From positions 1-37,322 of the forward strand of contig JAJFFU010000035.1 in assembly GCA_021776465.1 (NCBI GenBank): 37,322 nucleotides of DNA. Direction: 5' to 3'. The stretch comes from Parvularculaceae bacterium (GTDB lineage: Bacteria; Pseudomonadota; Alphaproteobacteria; Caulobacterales; Parvularculaceae). The notes beneath the pieces are model-generated. The model was not told the origin of the DNA and made no database searches. It was given only the letters and a program-made list of their open reading frames with translations. Each line of letters starts with the position of its first letter. The first letter of the stretch is position 1. This document shows, one piece after another, positions 1 to 8,753 of this stretch. The translations under genes were made by a program, and so were the position numbers.

Positions 1-261
1 AGACAGCATCGACATTTCGCCAGCCGGCTCGCCAGCCCGCACATATCCGACAACTTCGTCGCCCTCATGCCCCGGTTTAACAACGATCAACCGGCCGGAA
101 ATAACAAAATGCAAAGCATCTGAAGGATCGCCTGCGAGAAACAGCGGCCAACCACCAGCTAGCGACTGCCAACAACCGCACGCAGCAACATCAGTGAGCG
201 CTTCAGTATCGAGGCTTTCAAAAAACGGAAGAGCGAGGAGACGCTCGCGTAATACATCCAT
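1..261 (-). CDS. Cyclic-nucleotide-binding-domain protein, N-terminal part (probably NTE/patatin-type phospholipase)
   Basis: The minus strand is open from an ATG at 261 to the window edge, giving the first 87 residues of a longer protein. They begin MDVLRERLLALPFFESLD and continue with a hydrophobic/glycine pattern ending in GEPAGEMSMLS. This matches the cNMP-binding beta-roll of the Crp/NTE class, including the GRL and GE-x-GEM turns. From recall, this N-terminus, including the segment around GGWPLFLAGDPSDALHFVISG, is most typical of bacterial neuropathy-target-esterase-like proteins, where a patatin lipase domain follows. That domain would lie outside the window, so the phospholipase assignment is inference. 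It could instead be a Crp-family regulator or another cNMP-domain protein. The domain call is firm, the full product is not. Confidence 0.65.
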   Translation of the reverse strand, partial: MDVLRERLLALPFFESLDTEALTDVAACGCWQSLAGGWPLFLAGDPSDALHFVISGRLIVVKPGHEGDEVVGYVRAGEPAGEMSMLS

Positions 262-361
262 AGGTCGGGCCCGAGCGAATTGTAAGGTTTAAATCGACGG
301 CCGCAGTAGCATTATTCCCCGGTTCGCACATTACCGCTGTCGATAACCAGGCATATCAAAC
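262..361. other. Short intergenic region, no gene seen
   Basis: These 100 bp separate the DUF1178 stop from the start of the cNMP-domain gene, both on the minus strand. I see no convincing terminator or RNA gene here. Confidence 0.5.
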
Positions 362-862
362 TCAGTTCAATTTTTTGTCCGCCGACGTTCTGTTTACAAT
401 TTTCTTTTCGGTTGCGGACGAAGATTGCAGCCTGTCCGTTTTTTCAACTTTCGATTTCGCATCTGGCAGCGGCGCAACGCTGACGCCTTCGTCAACGAGC
501 TCTTTGACCTCACGGCCCGTCGCTTCGCCATAAATGCCGCGCGGATCGGTTTCGCCATAGTGAATCTTGCGCGCTTCCTCGGGGAACTTGTCACCCACAT
601 AGTCAAAGTTGTTTTCGACGTACTTGCGGGCGCGTCCTGCAGCTTCCGCCATTTCACGAAGGAACGCCGATTTTGTTGCCGACCCGTCAGACGGACGACG
701 CTTGGCGACTGCCGGCGCCATAACGGCCTTGCGAACCTCAGGGGCGCCGCAGAGCGGACATTCCAGCAATCCTTGGTCGGATTGCACGGTAAAATCGGCA
801 CTGTCGCGAAACCAGCCCTCGAATTCATGTTCGCTTTCGCAGATAAGGCTATATTTTATCAT
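362..862 (-). CDS. DUF1178 family protein
   Basis: This 166-residue protein starts MIKYSLICESEHEFEGWF, the signature opening of DUF1178. A CPLCG motif near residue 36 (CPLCGAPEVRKAVMAP) could form a small zinc knuckle together with Cys8. The middle has the usual family stretch ending in GETDPRGIYGEAT, and the C-terminus is charged and low-complexity. The function of the family is unknown. It overlaps the preceding nitrilase gene by 4 bp (ATGA-type), so the two are probably translationally coupled. In alphaproteobacteria this gene commonly ends the comF–grxC–nitrilase string, as it does here. Confidence 0.9.
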   Translation of the reverse strand: MIKYSLICESEHEFEGWFRDSADFTVQSDQGLLECPLCGAPEVRKAVMAPAVAKRRPSDGSATKSAFLREMAEAAGRARKYVENNFDYVGDKFPEEARKIHYGETDPRGIYGEATGREVKELVDEGVSVAPLPDAKSKVEKTDRLQSSSATEKKIVNRTSADKKLN

Positions 863-1704
863 GGTTTTATAATGGTTATTTCGAACTTTTGATCAAGTGC
901 CAGGTTGGGGATGCGTTGACGCGCCTCGTGCGCTTCGCGAAGCGCGATATCAGCAATAATCACGCCAGGTTCATCATCCGACGCCTCAGCGAGCACATCG
1001 CCCCACGGACCGATGATCAACGAATGGCCCCAGGTCTCCCGCCCGTCCTCATGCTGGCCGCCCTGTGCGGGCGCAATGATAAACGCGCCGTTTTCGATTG
1101 CCCGCGCGGTTAACAGGGTTTTCCAGTGGGCCCGACCAGTTTGGGCCGTGAAGGCTGCCGGCACGCAGATGATCTCGGCGCCGCTGCGCGATAATTCCTG
1201 ATAGAGCGCGGGAAAGCGGACGTCATAACAAATCGTCAGACCGACATGACCGATCTTGGTCGCAGCAACGACCGCATTGTCTCCGGGCGCGTAAATTTTC
1301 GACTCTTTCCAGCGTTCGCCGCCGGGAAGATCAACATCGAACATGTGAATTTTATCGTAGGTCGCAACGACGCTTCCGTCCGGCGCGAACAAATAGGAGC
1401 GATTGGCGGCGCGCGCTCCCGATTTTACAGCCATTGATCCGATCAGTAACCAGGCGCCGTGCTTTTTTGCGGCGTCAGCGAATGCGCCAATTTCTTCGAG
1501 CTGCGATTCTTCGGGGAGCGTTTCGAGAAGGCGCGCGCCTTTGCGATCAACGACGTTTGTCATTTCAGGCGTTACGATGAACGACGCACCAGCCGCCGCC
1601 GCTTCAGCAATCAATTGACACGCATCCGCGACATTCTTTTTGCGATCAAGACCGGAACGCATCTGAATACAGGCAACGCGCAACGGCGCGGGTTGATTAT
1701 CCAT
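859..1704 (-). CDS. Carbon-nitrogen hydrolase (nitrilase superfamily, Nit1/Nit2-like amidase)
   Basis: The 281-residue enzyme carries the complete nitrilase-superfamily triad: Glu47 in TPEMTNV, Lys118 in YDKIHMFDVD and Cys159 in TICYDVRFP. Family knowledge places this Nit branch as C–N hydrolases such as deaminated-glutathione or omega-amidases, so repair of a glutathione- or amino-acid-derived metabolite is the likely role; the exact substrate cannot be read from sequence. It is cytoplasmic, with no signal peptide. Its start overlaps the glutaredoxin gene upstream by 8 bp and its end overlaps DUF1178 by 4 bp, so the three genes form one minus-strand operon. The glutaredoxin neighbour fits a glutathione-linked role. 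Confidence 0.92.
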   Translation of the reverse strand: MDNQPAPLRVACIQMRSGLDRKKNVADACQLIAEAAAAGASFIVTPEMTNVVDRKGARLLETLPEESQLEEIGAFADAAKKHGAWLLIGSMAVKSGARAANRSYLFAPDGSVVATYDKIHMFDVDLPGGERWKESKIYAPGDNAVVAATKIGHVGLTICYDVRFPALYQELSRSGAEIICVPAAFTAQTGRAHWKTLLTARAIENGAFIIAPAQGGQHEDGRETWGHSLIIGPWGDVLAEASDDEPGVIIADIALREAHEARQRIPNLALDQKFEITIIKP

Positions 1705-1954
1705 TCAGCAACGCATCCAGTTTGCCGCCGCGCTCCAACGACATTAACTCATCGCACCCGCCCACATGGGTGTCGCCAACAAAAATCTGCGGGAATGTCG
1801 TTTGCCCGTTCGAACGCGCCATCATTTCCTGACGTTTGTCGCGATCAAAGCCAGCAGAAATTTCGTTGATCGTGGCGCCTTTTTCCGTCAACAGCGCAAG
1901 GGCGCGCGCACAATAACCACATAAGGGACGCGTATAAACTGTAACGTTTTGCAT
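1697..1954 (-). CDS. grxC: Glutaredoxin 3 (GrxC family)
   Basis: This 85-residue thioredoxin-fold protein begins MQNVTVYTRPLCGYCARAL. It has the glutaredoxin length, the cis-proline loop TTFPQIFVG and the GGCDEL glutathione-binding motif. The active site reads CGYC instead of the usual CPYC, a substitution expected to shift redox potential but keep both cysteines. It would reduce disulfides and glutathione mixed disulfides in the cytoplasm. The stop overlaps the start of the downstream nitrilase gene by 8 bp. ComF lies about 40 bp upstream on the same strand, so comF–grxC–nitrilase–DUF1178 read as one transcription unit. Confidence 0.95.
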   Translation of the reverse strand: MQNVTVYTRPLCGYCARALALLTEKGATINEISAGFDRDKRQEMMARSNGQTTFPQIFVGDTHVGGCDELMSLERGGKLDALLNG

Positions 1955-1994
1955 GGTTTATCTGGTCTCGTCCTATCCGGCGCTCGCGGTTTGG

Positions 1995-2774
1995 CTATAT
2001 GGCGCCAACGCCGCCCTTCACAACCCGCGCCAATACGAGCGCATCAACGCGCGCCGCGCCAGCCCTTTTCAACGCATTCGACGCCGCTGACAATGTGGCG
2101 CCGGTCGTTAGAACATCGTCAATCAACACTATATGGGCGTCTGCGACCTCACCGATACGCGATCCACGGACCGCAAACGCGCCCGCGACATTCTCCCAAC
2201 GCGCCTTGGAAGAGACAAGGCTGTGCTGTTGACGTGTCGCGCGGATACGCACCAGGAGATCGCTTTCATAGCGCGCACCAAGGCGAGCCGCTGCGCGGGC
2301 GCCGAGAAGCGCCGATTGATTGTACCGTCGATACATCCGCTTTCGCCAATGCAGCGGGATCGGGGTCAGGATGGGCGACGATCCGACCACAAGCCCCCGT
2401 CCCGCGCGCGCAAGCCAGGCGCCAAAAGTCTTTGCACGCTCAGTACGATCGTTGTGCTTGAAACCAGTGACAAGGGACCGACTGCCGTCATCATAAACGA
2501 TCGCGGCGCGTGCGCGATCAAAAATCGGCGGCGAAGCAATGCAGGACGGGCACAAGATCCCCTGCCCATAGTCTACAGCGAACGGCGCGCCGCATTGATC
2601 ACAATAGGGCTCGTCGATGAAGTGAATGGCGCCCCATCCAGCGGCGCTAAGGCCAACCGGATCATCAATGCGTTCGCCTGTAACGGGACAGGTCGGCGGC
2701 ATCAAAAAATCAATGCCGTGTCGACCCGCACCGCGCAGGGCGCCAAGCGCTGCCGTCTTTATTTGCGCAATCAT
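1995..2774 (-). CDS. comF: ComF family phosphoribosyltransferase-like protein
   Basis: From the ATG at 2774 the product is 259 residues. The N-terminal half carries zinc-ribbon cysteines (Cys29, the CDQC pair at 58/61, the CPSC pair at 75/78). The C-terminal half has the PRPP-binding loop VLIDDVLTTGATL at about residues 216–228. This is the ComF/GntX architecture, linked in other bacteria to DNA uptake or ssDNA handling; its biochemical role is not settled. A GTG at 2816 would add 14 residues but overlaps the divergent methyltransferase gene and has a badly spaced Shine-Dalgarno, so the internal ATG is preferred. Only about 25 bp then separate the divergent starts, and the promoters must overlap coding sequence. 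Confidence 0.9.
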   Translation of the reverse strand: MIAQIKTAALGALRGAGRHGIDFLMPPTCPVTGERIDDPVGLSAAGWGAIHFIDEPYCDQCGAPFAVDYGQGILCPSCIASPPIFDRARAAIVYDDGSRSLVTGFKHNDRTERAKTFGAWLARAGRGLVVGSSPILTPIPLHWRKRMYRRYNQSALLGARAAARLGARYESDLLVRIRATRQQHSLVSSKARWENVAGAFAVRGSRIGEVADAHIVLIDDVLTTGATLSAASNALKRAGAARVDALVLARVVKGGVGAI

Positions 2775-2799
2775 TGCTGTCAGCGTATCGCATCCGAAG

Positions 2800-3675
2800 A
2801 TGGATGCCAAAGACACTCCCGGCGGCGCGCGCTCGCCCGTTATCTTCGATCCGCGCCGGCGGCGATTGGCGCGAATGCGAAGCGCCCGTCATTATGGCGC
2901 TCACGATTTCCTGCATCAGCGAGCCGCGACTGATATAATCGACCGGCTGGAAACCGTAACGCGCGACTTTCCGCGCGCACTCTTCATTGGCGCTGGCGAC
3001 ATGGCAGCAATGCTAACGCCGGCTTGCGGCGTCGGAACGCTGGTACAGATGGACGTCTCGCCGGAACGATTGCCGGCAAACGGCGCGCGCGTGGCGGGTG
3101 ACGAAGAGAATTCTCCCTTTGCGCCGCATTCCTTCGACCTGCTCGTCAGCGTGCTGACACTGCATGCTGCGAATGACATTTTGGGCGCCCTCATTCAGGC
3201 GCGGCAGGTCCTAAAGCCGGATGGACTTTTTTTGGCAGCGGTCTTTGGAGAAGGAACCCTGAAAAACGTTCGCGCAGCGTTTCAAGAGGCCGAGATTGCC
3301 GAGACCGGCGCACTCTCGGCGCGGATTGCGCCGTTCGCGGCGATTCAGGATTTCGGGCACGCGCTAACGCGCGCCAATTTTGCCATGCCTGTAACGGACA
3401 TCGATGCGGTGAAAGTGACTTATGAGAACCCGTATAACCTCATTCGAGATTTGCGCGGCATTGGCGAAACGGGCGCGCTGGCGTCGCGGCCGGCGCCTCT
3501 AAACAGGGCAATCGCTGCGGCCGCGCTCCAACGATTTTCAGAACAAGGCGGCGACGAAAATTTTACGATCGTTTTTCTTACTGGATGGGCGCCAGACGCC
3601 TCTCAACCCCAGCCGTTAAAGCCCGGATCAGCCCGCGCCTCACTCAAAGAGGCAGTTAAGCGATTTGAGGAATGA
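2800..3675 (+). CDS. SAM-dependent methyltransferase, NDUFAF5/BioC-like
   Basis: Starting at the ATG at 2800, the 291-residue protein opens with the FDPRRRRLARMRSA...HDFLHQRAA stretch typical of the alphaproteobacterial homologues of the mitochondrial complex I assembly factor NDUFAF5. A class I SAM-binding core follows: motif I ALFIGAGD near residue 60, an acidic MDVSPER motif, PFAPHSFDLLVS, and LKPDGLFLAAVFG. Motif I is degenerate (FIGAGD rather than DLGCG). The mitochondrial relative hydroxylates an arginine of complex I, so an NADH dehydrogenase assembly role is possible by homology, but a small-molecule methyltransferase cannot be excluded. It is divergent from comF, an arrangement I recall as common in the class. 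Confidence 0.85.
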   Translation: MDAKDTPGGARSPVIFDPRRRRLARMRSARHYGAHDFLHQRAATDIIDRLETVTRDFPRALFIGAGDMAAMLTPACGVGTLVQMDVSPERLPANGARVAGDEENSPFAPHSFDLLVSVLTLHAANDILGALIQARQVLKPDGLFLAAVFGEGTLKNVRAAFQEAEIAETGALSARIAPFAAIQDFGHALTRANFAMPVTDIDAVKVTYENPYNLIRDLRGIGETGALASRPAPLNRAIAAAALQRFSEQGGDENFTIVFLTGWAPDASQPQPLKPGSARASLKEAVKRFEE

Positions 3676-3683
3676 GATGGCCG

Positions 3684-3896
3684 TCAGCCGTCTTCAAGAG
3701 TGTTGGCGATATTTGTATACATACCACTCGTGTTTTCAGAGAACGTTCGCACAGCTGCAATAATTCCAACGATGATCAAAGATGCGATCAGTCCGTATTC
3801 AATCGCTGTCGCGCCTTCTTCGTCGCGAAGAAACCTATTCAAAGAGTTACGGCGGTGAGGCCCCGATGATTGACACAATTTGAATTTCGTTCTCAT
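3684..3896 (-). CDS. Flp/Fap-type (type IVb) pilin
   Basis: The 70-residue ORF contains the diagnostic [23 protein letters not shown], in pieces: prepilin-peptidase site G/ATAIEYG with Glu at +5, then one hydrophobic helix and a short polar tail. This is the major-pilin class of Tad/Flp adhesive pili, cleaved by TadV/CpaA-type peptidase. No Tad machinery is present in the window. The annotated ATG overlaps the mutT stop in an ATGA arrangement and gives a long, 28-residue leader; a TTG about 19 codons in ([10 protein letters not shown]) would give a more normal leader but lacks a visible Shine-Dalgarno. Expression from the mutT transcript or from a promoter within mutT is inferred. Confidence 0.88.
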   Translation of the reverse strand: MRTKFKLCQSSGPHRRNSLNRFLRDEEGATAIEYGLIASLIIVGIIAAVRTFSENTSGMYTNIANTLEDG

Positions 3897-4294
3897 AAAA
3901 AGTCCCTCAATTGCGCAGCAAGCGGCTTGTCCGCTGGCGGCATGTCATAACGCAAGAGATCCTCTTTCCTGACCCATTGAAGGGCGTCGTGTGCGTGCGG
4001 CGACGGATTTCCCGACCACTTTCGGCATACGAATAAAGGCATCAAAAGGTGAAATTCTTCTGAACCCCAAGACGCGAATGCCGCCGGCGCCAAACAGGAT
4101 GCTTGCGTTTTCAATCCCAGCTCTTCGTCCAGTTCCCTTATCAAAGCGTCTTCCGGCGTTTCACCATCCTGCAGTTTTCCGCCTGGAAATTCCCAGAGCC
4201 CACCTATCGAGCCCCCTTCCCGGCGCTTCGCCAGCAAGACGCGTCCATCACGATCGATGAGCGCGCATGCAGCCACAAGCAACAGCTTCGCCAT
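3893..4294 (-). CDS. mutT: Nudix hydrolase, MutT-type (8-oxo-dGTP diphosphatase)
   Basis: The 133-residue protein has a full Nudix box at residues 39–61 ([20 protein letters not shown] then LGL), matching GX5EX7REUXEEXGU with the Mg-binding glutamates intact. LWEFPGGK and the early RREGG region match MutT, which removes 8-oxo-dGTP from the nucleotide pool. It lies downstream of the parvulin gene on the same strand. In many alphaproteobacteria argJ, sometimes with a GNAT gene, sits between these two; here only about 108 bp separate them. The stop codon overlaps the start of the Flp pilin gene. Confidence 0.92.
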   Translation of the reverse strand: MAKLLLVAACALIDRDGRVLLAKRREGGSIGGLWEFPGGKLQDGETPEDALIRELDEELGLKTQASCLAPAAFASWGSEEFHLLMPLFVCRKWSGNPSPHAHDALQWVRKEDLLRYDMPPADKPLAAQLRDFL

Positions 4295-4402
4295 ATTTTC
4301 GCCTTAATCAGTACGCGACGGAGATTATCCAGCCGTTTCGCTATTTCGGGACATTTTACACAAATTCGGCCCAAGGGTTGGCCCATAAAGCGCGACTGAT
4401 CG

Positions 4403-5713
4403 TTACCCGTCCGCCTGTTCGCGAATTTCGGGTTCATCCTCACTTAACTCGGACGGCAGGATGAGCGGCGCTATGGTTGGCGACTGCTCGGTTTCCGGAC
4501 GGTAATAGACGACGCGATTTTCGTCTGCGAGCTCGCCCAACAGGCCCGCAATAATCTCATTGCGGAGAAATTCCTCAATTTCGTTCTCTACCTCGGAAAG
4601 CGGCTTTGCGCTGGTCGGGCGACGGCCCGAAACCTCGATAATATGCCAGCCATATTCAGTCGGAAACGGCGCCGAGATTGAGCCGACCGGCGTCCGGAAT
4701 GCGACATTGGCGAAATTTCGCGCCATGACGCCGCGGCTGAACCAGCCGATTTCACCGCCAAGCGGCGCTGTTGCGCGGTCTTGCGAAAGCTCACGGGCCA
4801 ACTGCGCGAAATCGGCGCCATCGGCCAGTCGCGTGACGAGATCCTGAGCCGCCTCTTCGGTATCAACAAGAATATGGCGGGCCCGCACTTCATCGCCGAC
4901 CTGCATGATCTTGCGCTGCTCGAGATAATATCGCTCGACCGTTTCCCGGGTGATTTCTTCGTCGATCCGGGATTTGATCAGCGATGCAGCCAGAATGCGG
5001 TCACGCGCTGTATTGACGCGGCGCAAGACTGCTGGCGCGCGATGGAGCCCATCCTCCTGCGCGGCCCGAGCCAGCAGGCGCTGCTCGACATAGGATTCGA
5101 CAAGGCCGCGCTCAAAGGCCTGCGCCTGCGTCAAATCCTCATCCGACTGCAACACGCCGCCCGCCTGCGCCGCCGAAGCAATTTCCGAAAGATGCACGAA
5201 ACGGCCGCCAATTCGGGCCAGAATCGGGTCTTCCTCATCAATCGGCGGTCGCTCCGCACTGGCGCGAGCATCAACGACACCGCCGCTTTCACGCAGCATA
5301 TCGGCGATTTCCAGGCTCGCGATAACAATAACAACGCCAAAAAAAGCGCTATATGCGCGGCCCGTCCGGGTCGGCATCCATAAAATCAGGCTTCTGAGGA
5401 CATGCCCGATCAACGCGAGGGCGTGCAGGAACGCCTCCAGCAGCCGGCGCGCAAGCAATTTAACGGCCCGCCACAGGGCCGAATCAAGTGCGGAGGCGAG
5501 ACGCCAGGTAGTAATTGTAAACTTGCCGATGGCGCGCAGGACAATCGCGACACCACGCAACGTCGCACGCCCGGCCTGCACCGCAAGCAGCGCCAATCCC
5601 TTTAACGCATAGCGCCCTCCGGCGCGTGCAAGGGCGGCTAAAGCTGCCACATGACGGCGCTTTCCCGGTGCCGCTTTGCCTTTTTTGGCGCCTATGTCTT
5701 CTTGCGTGTTCAT
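4403..5713 (-). CDS. Membrane-anchored parvulin-type peptidylprolyl isomerase (PpiC/SurA-like)
   Basis: From the ATG at 5713 the product is 436 residues. A single transmembrane segment (about 121–139, AYSAFFGVVIVIASLEIADM) precedes a SurA-type chaperone region and a parvulin domain from about residue 275, with ARHILVDTEE, GGEIGWFSRG and FPTEYGWHIIEV. It should face the periplasm and assist folding of exported proteins, consistent with its divergent pairing with secA. The first 118 residues are unusual: rich in Ala, Leu and Arg, with several amphipathic helices and no acidic stretches, on the cytoplasmic side if the protein is type II. An upstream in-frame start at 5794 is possible, but the shorter start is preferred because the longer one runs deep into the secA promoter region. 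Confidence 0.85.
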   Translation of the reverse strand: MNTQEDIGAKKGKAAPGKRRHVAALAALARAGGRYALKGLALLAVQAGRATLRGVAIVLRAIGKFTITTWRLASALDSALWRAVKLLARRLLEAFLHALALIGHVLRSLILWMPTRTGRAYSAFFGVVIVIASLEIADMLRESGGVVDARASAERPPIDEEDPILARIGGRFVHLSEIASAAQAGGVLQSDEDLTQAQAFERGLVESYVEQRLLARAAQEDGLHRAPAVLRRVNTARDRILAASLIKSRIDEEITRETVERYYLEQRKIMQVGDEVRARHILVDTEEAAQDLVTRLADGADFAQLARELSQDRATAPLGGEIGWFSRGVMARNFANVAFRTPVGSISAPFPTEYGWHIIEVSGRRPTSAKPLSEVENEIEEFLRNEIIAGLLGELADENRVVYYRPETEQSPTIAPLILPSELSEDEPEIREQADG

Positions 5714-5740
5714 TGCGAGCGTTGTCGCCTTGGCGTTTCG

Positions 5741-5769
5741 TTGACAGGCCCCGGCCCCGTCACTATCTC
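5741..5769 (+). promoter_or_regulatory. Possible secA promoter in the divergent intergenic region
   Basis: A perfect TTGACA lies at 5741–5746, with a weak TATCTC at 5764–5769 after a 17-bp spacer. A better extended match for a -10 element, TATACT at 5825–5830, lies closer to secA but has no -35 at standard spacing. The 166-bp region 5714–5879 must hold promoters for both the parvulin gene and secA; which element is used is inference. Confidence 0.25.
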
Positions 5770-5879
5770 TCCGGCGGCCCTTCGGGGCGCACATTCAACC
5801 AGGCCGGTGAACGGCGCTGCTCCGTATACTACTCGGAGCGGCCCAATAGGATTCACCGCACCACAAAGGCCCGAACTCC

Positions 5880-8747
5880 ATGGCGCTGCTTGGAATAGCG
5901 AAGAAAATATTCGGTTCATCCAATGACCGCCGTCTAAAGCCTTTATGGCGTCGCGTCGAAGCGATCAATGCGTTCGAGGACAAGATCGCCAAGTTTTCCG
6001 ATGATGCCCTGATTGCTCAAACGGAATCGTTAAAAGCGCGCCATAAAGACGGTGAAAGCCTCGACGATTTGCTGGAAGAGGCCTTTGCGACCGTCCGGGA
6101 GGCGGCCAAACGCGCTCTTGGGCAGCGCCACTATGACGTCCAGATGGTCGGCGGCATGGTTTTGCATCAGGGCAATATCGCCGAGATGAAGACCGGCGAA
6201 GGCAAGACCCTGGTCGCGACCCTGCCGGTTTACCTGAATGCGCTCACAGGCCGCGGCGTCCACGTTATCACCGTTAACGATTATCTGGCCAGCCGGGACG
6301 CTGAATGGATGGGCCGGGTCTATGAACGCCTCGGCATGAAGACCGGCTGCATCGTCCATGGTCTGTCTGACGAGGAACGCCGCAGCGCCTACGCCGCTGA
6401 CATCACCTACGGTACGAATAACGAATTCGGGTTTGATTACCTGCGCGACAATATGAAGACCGAGCTGACGCAAATGGTCCAGCGCGGCCATCACTATGCG
6501 ATCGTCGACGAAGTCGATTCAATTCTCATCGATGAAGCGCGCACGCCCCTGATCATTTCCGGGCCTACCGACGACAAGTCAGAACTTTACATCAAGATCG
6601 ACAGCTTCATGCCGATGCTGGATGAAGACGATTTTGAGATCGACGAAAAGGCCCGGTCTGTCGCACTAACAGAAGACGGCAACGAGAAAATAGAAGAGCT
6701 GTTACGCGACGCCGAACTCCTTGACGGTGATAATCTTTACGACAGCGGCAACATTTCCGTCGTTCACCACGTCAACCAGGCGCTCAAAGCGCACAAGACT
6801 TTTCAACGCGATAAGGATTACATCGTACGCGGCAGCAAGGTCGTGATCATCGACGAATTCACCGGGCGCATGATGGAAGGTCGGCGCTGGTCTGACGGGT
6901 TGCACCAGGCAGTCGAGGCCAAGGAAAAAGCCGACATCCAGCCGGAAAACCAGACCCTCGCCTCGATCACATTCCAGAATTATTTCCGGCTATACGAAAA
7001 ACTGTCCGGCATGACCGGAACGGCGCTGACCGAAGAAGCCGAATTCGCCGACATCTATAAACTCAACACGTTTGAAATCCCGACCAACAAACCGATTGAC
7101 CGGGACGACATGGACGACGAACTCTACATGACGGCGGCGGAGAAATATAAAGCCATCGTCGTACAGATCGCCGAATGCGTAAAACGTGGACAGCCGGTTC
7201 TGGTTGGCACAGTTTCCATTGAAAAATCCGAACATCTTGCAGAGCTCTTGTCCGACAAAAAACTTTTCAAATCGGTTGCGGCCGATCTGAAAAAACGCGC
7301 CGACGCGCTTAAGGACAAAGAAGACGATCTCAAACAAGAACTGATGGATCGCGCAGCGCATCTCGAAGAGCTTGCGAAAAATAATCCGCCCGTCGCCCAT
7401 AGCGTCCTCAATGCGCGCTATCACGAGCAGGAAGCGGAAATTGTCGCTGATGCCGGCGCGCCGGGCGCCGTGGTGATCGCAACAAACATGGCCGGGCGCG
7501 GCACCGACATTCAGCTCGGTGGATCGGTCGATAAATACTTGCTTGATCACCTCGAAGAAGGCGACGACGAAGAAACCATCAACCGCAAACGCGCCGAGAT
7601 CGAAGCAAAAGTCGCCGAGAACAAGGAAAAGGCGCTCGCTGCGGGTGGGCTTTTCGTTCTCGCCACGGAGCGACACGAAAGCCGGCGCATCGATAACCAG
7701 TTACGCGGCCGTTCTGGCCGTCAGGGCGATCCCGGCGGCACAAAATTCTTCCTGTCACTCGAAGACGATCTGATGCGTATCTTCGGCGGCGGCATGGAAA
7801 AAATGTTGAAGCGCTTCGGCATTCAACCCGACGAGTCGATCGAGCATCCCTGGTTCACGAAGGCCGTGGAAACGGCGCAGAAAAAAGTCGAACAGCGCAA
7901 TTTCGACATGCGTAAAAACGTTCTTAAATTCGACGACGTGATCAACGATCAGCGAAAAGCGATCTTTGAGCAGCGTATTGAATTCATGTCGGCGGACAAG
8001 GTCGATGACATTATCGACGACATGCGCGCGCAATTGATCGATGATCTCGTTGCAACTTATGTCCCCGCTAAATCATATGCAGAACAGTGGGACGTTGATG
8101 GCCTGAAAAAAGAAATCAGCGAAGTCTTCGGGCGAGAAATCCCTGTGGACGATTGGGCCAAAGAAGAGGGCGTTGCTGATACAGAGATTTCCGAACGCCT
8201 CATTGAGGCAGTGAACGCCCATTATGCGAGACACGCGGCCGACATTATCGGCAAGGCCCGCGAGATGGGTGATAAAGATCCGGAAAATTTCGTCCGCGGC
8301 CTCGAAAAACGCATTCTTTTGATGAACCTCGACACCAATTGGCGCGAGCATCTGCAAACGCTCGATCACCTGCGTTCTGCTGTCGGCTTGCGCGGTTATG
8401 GCCAGCGCGATCCGGTGAATGAATTCAAAACGGAGGCTTTCGGGCTTTTCGAGGGCTTGCTCGACGGATTACGGCGCGATGTCACGCGCACATTGATGCA
8501 TGTTCGGTTGCGCGGATCCGAACAACCGATCCCGGAACCGCAGCCGCTCAAGACCGTTGAAACGCACGCCAATCCGCAAACCGGTGAAAACGAGATGGCG
8601 TTCGCTGGCGCCAGCACACTACGTGCGCGGGAAACGGCAAAAGAGGTCGATCCCAACAATCCAGAGAGCTGGGGGCGCGTCCCGCGCAACGCGCCCTGCC
8701 CTTGCGGTTCAGGCAAAAAATTTAAACAGTGCCACGGATCTATTTGA
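5880..8747 (+). CDS. secA: Preprotein translocase ATPase SecA
   Basis: This 955-residue protein is a full-length SecA, the motor driving unfolded preproteins through SecYEG. Visible motifs are Walker A MKTGEGKT (residues 103–110), the DEAD-like [25 protein letters not shown] and [20 protein letters not shown] of the second nucleotide-binding fold, a preprotein cross-linking region, and the C-terminal zinc finger [15 protein letters not shown] that binds SecB or phospholipid. Length is slightly over the E. coli protein, partly because of a charged insertion around residues 465–500 ([19 protein letters not shown]), which is usual in alphaproteobacteria. It is monocistronic, converging on the TonB receptor gene with only 6 bp between stops. 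Confidence 0.98.
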   Translation: MALLGIAKKIFGSSNDRRLKPLWRRVEAINAFEDKIAKFSDDALIAQTESLKARHKDGESLDDLLEEAFATVREAAKRALGQRHYDVQMVGGMVLHQGNIAEMKTGEGKTLVATLPVYLNALTGRGVHVITVNDYLASRDAEWMGRVYERLGMKTGCIVHGLSDEERRSAYAADITYGTNNEFGFDYLRDNMKTELTQMVQRGHHYAIVDEVDSILIDEARTPLIISGPTDDKSELYIKIDSFMPMLDEDDFEIDEKARSVALTEDGNEKIEELLRDAELLDGDNLYDSGNISVVHHVNQALKAHKTFQRDKDYIVRGSKVVIIDEFTGRMMEGRRWSDGLHQAVEAKEKADIQPENQTLASITFQNYFRLYEKLSGMTGTALTEEAEFADIYKLNTFEIPTNKPIDRDDMDDELYMTAAEKYKAIVVQIAECVKRGQPVLVGTVSIEKSEHLAELLSDKKLFKSVAADLKKRADALKDKEDDLKQELMDRAAHLEELAKNNPPVAHSVLNARYHEQEAEIVADAGAPGAVVIATNMAGRGTDIQLGGSVDKYLLDHLEEGDDEETINRKRAEIEAKVAENKEKALAAGGLFVLATERHESRRIDNQLRGRSGRQGDPGGTKFFLSLEDDLMRIFGGGMEKMLKRFGIQPDESIEHPWFTKAVETAQKKVEQRNFDMRKNVLKFDDVINDQRKAIFEQRIEFMSADKVDDIIDDMRAQLIDDLVATYVPAKSYAEQWDVDGLKKEISEVFGREIPVDDWAKEEGVADTEISERLIEAVNAHYARHAADIIGKAREMGDKDPENFVRGLEKRILLMNLDTNWREHLQTLDHLRSAVGLRGYGQRDPVNEFKTEAFGLFEGLLDGLRRDVTRTLMHVRLRGSEQPIPEPQPLKTVETHANPQTGENEMAFAGASTLRARETAKEVDPNNPESWGRVPRNAPCPCGSGKKFKQCHGSI

Positions 8748-8753
8748 CGAGGG

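Noticed and set aside
4204-4443. Small ORF across the mutT start and the upstream gap
   Set aside because: It overlaps the mutT N-terminus in another frame and has no recognisable motif or ribosome site.
6990-7676. 228-residue minus-strand ORF inside secA
   Set aside because: It lies entirely within secA and has low-complexity composition typical of antisense translation.
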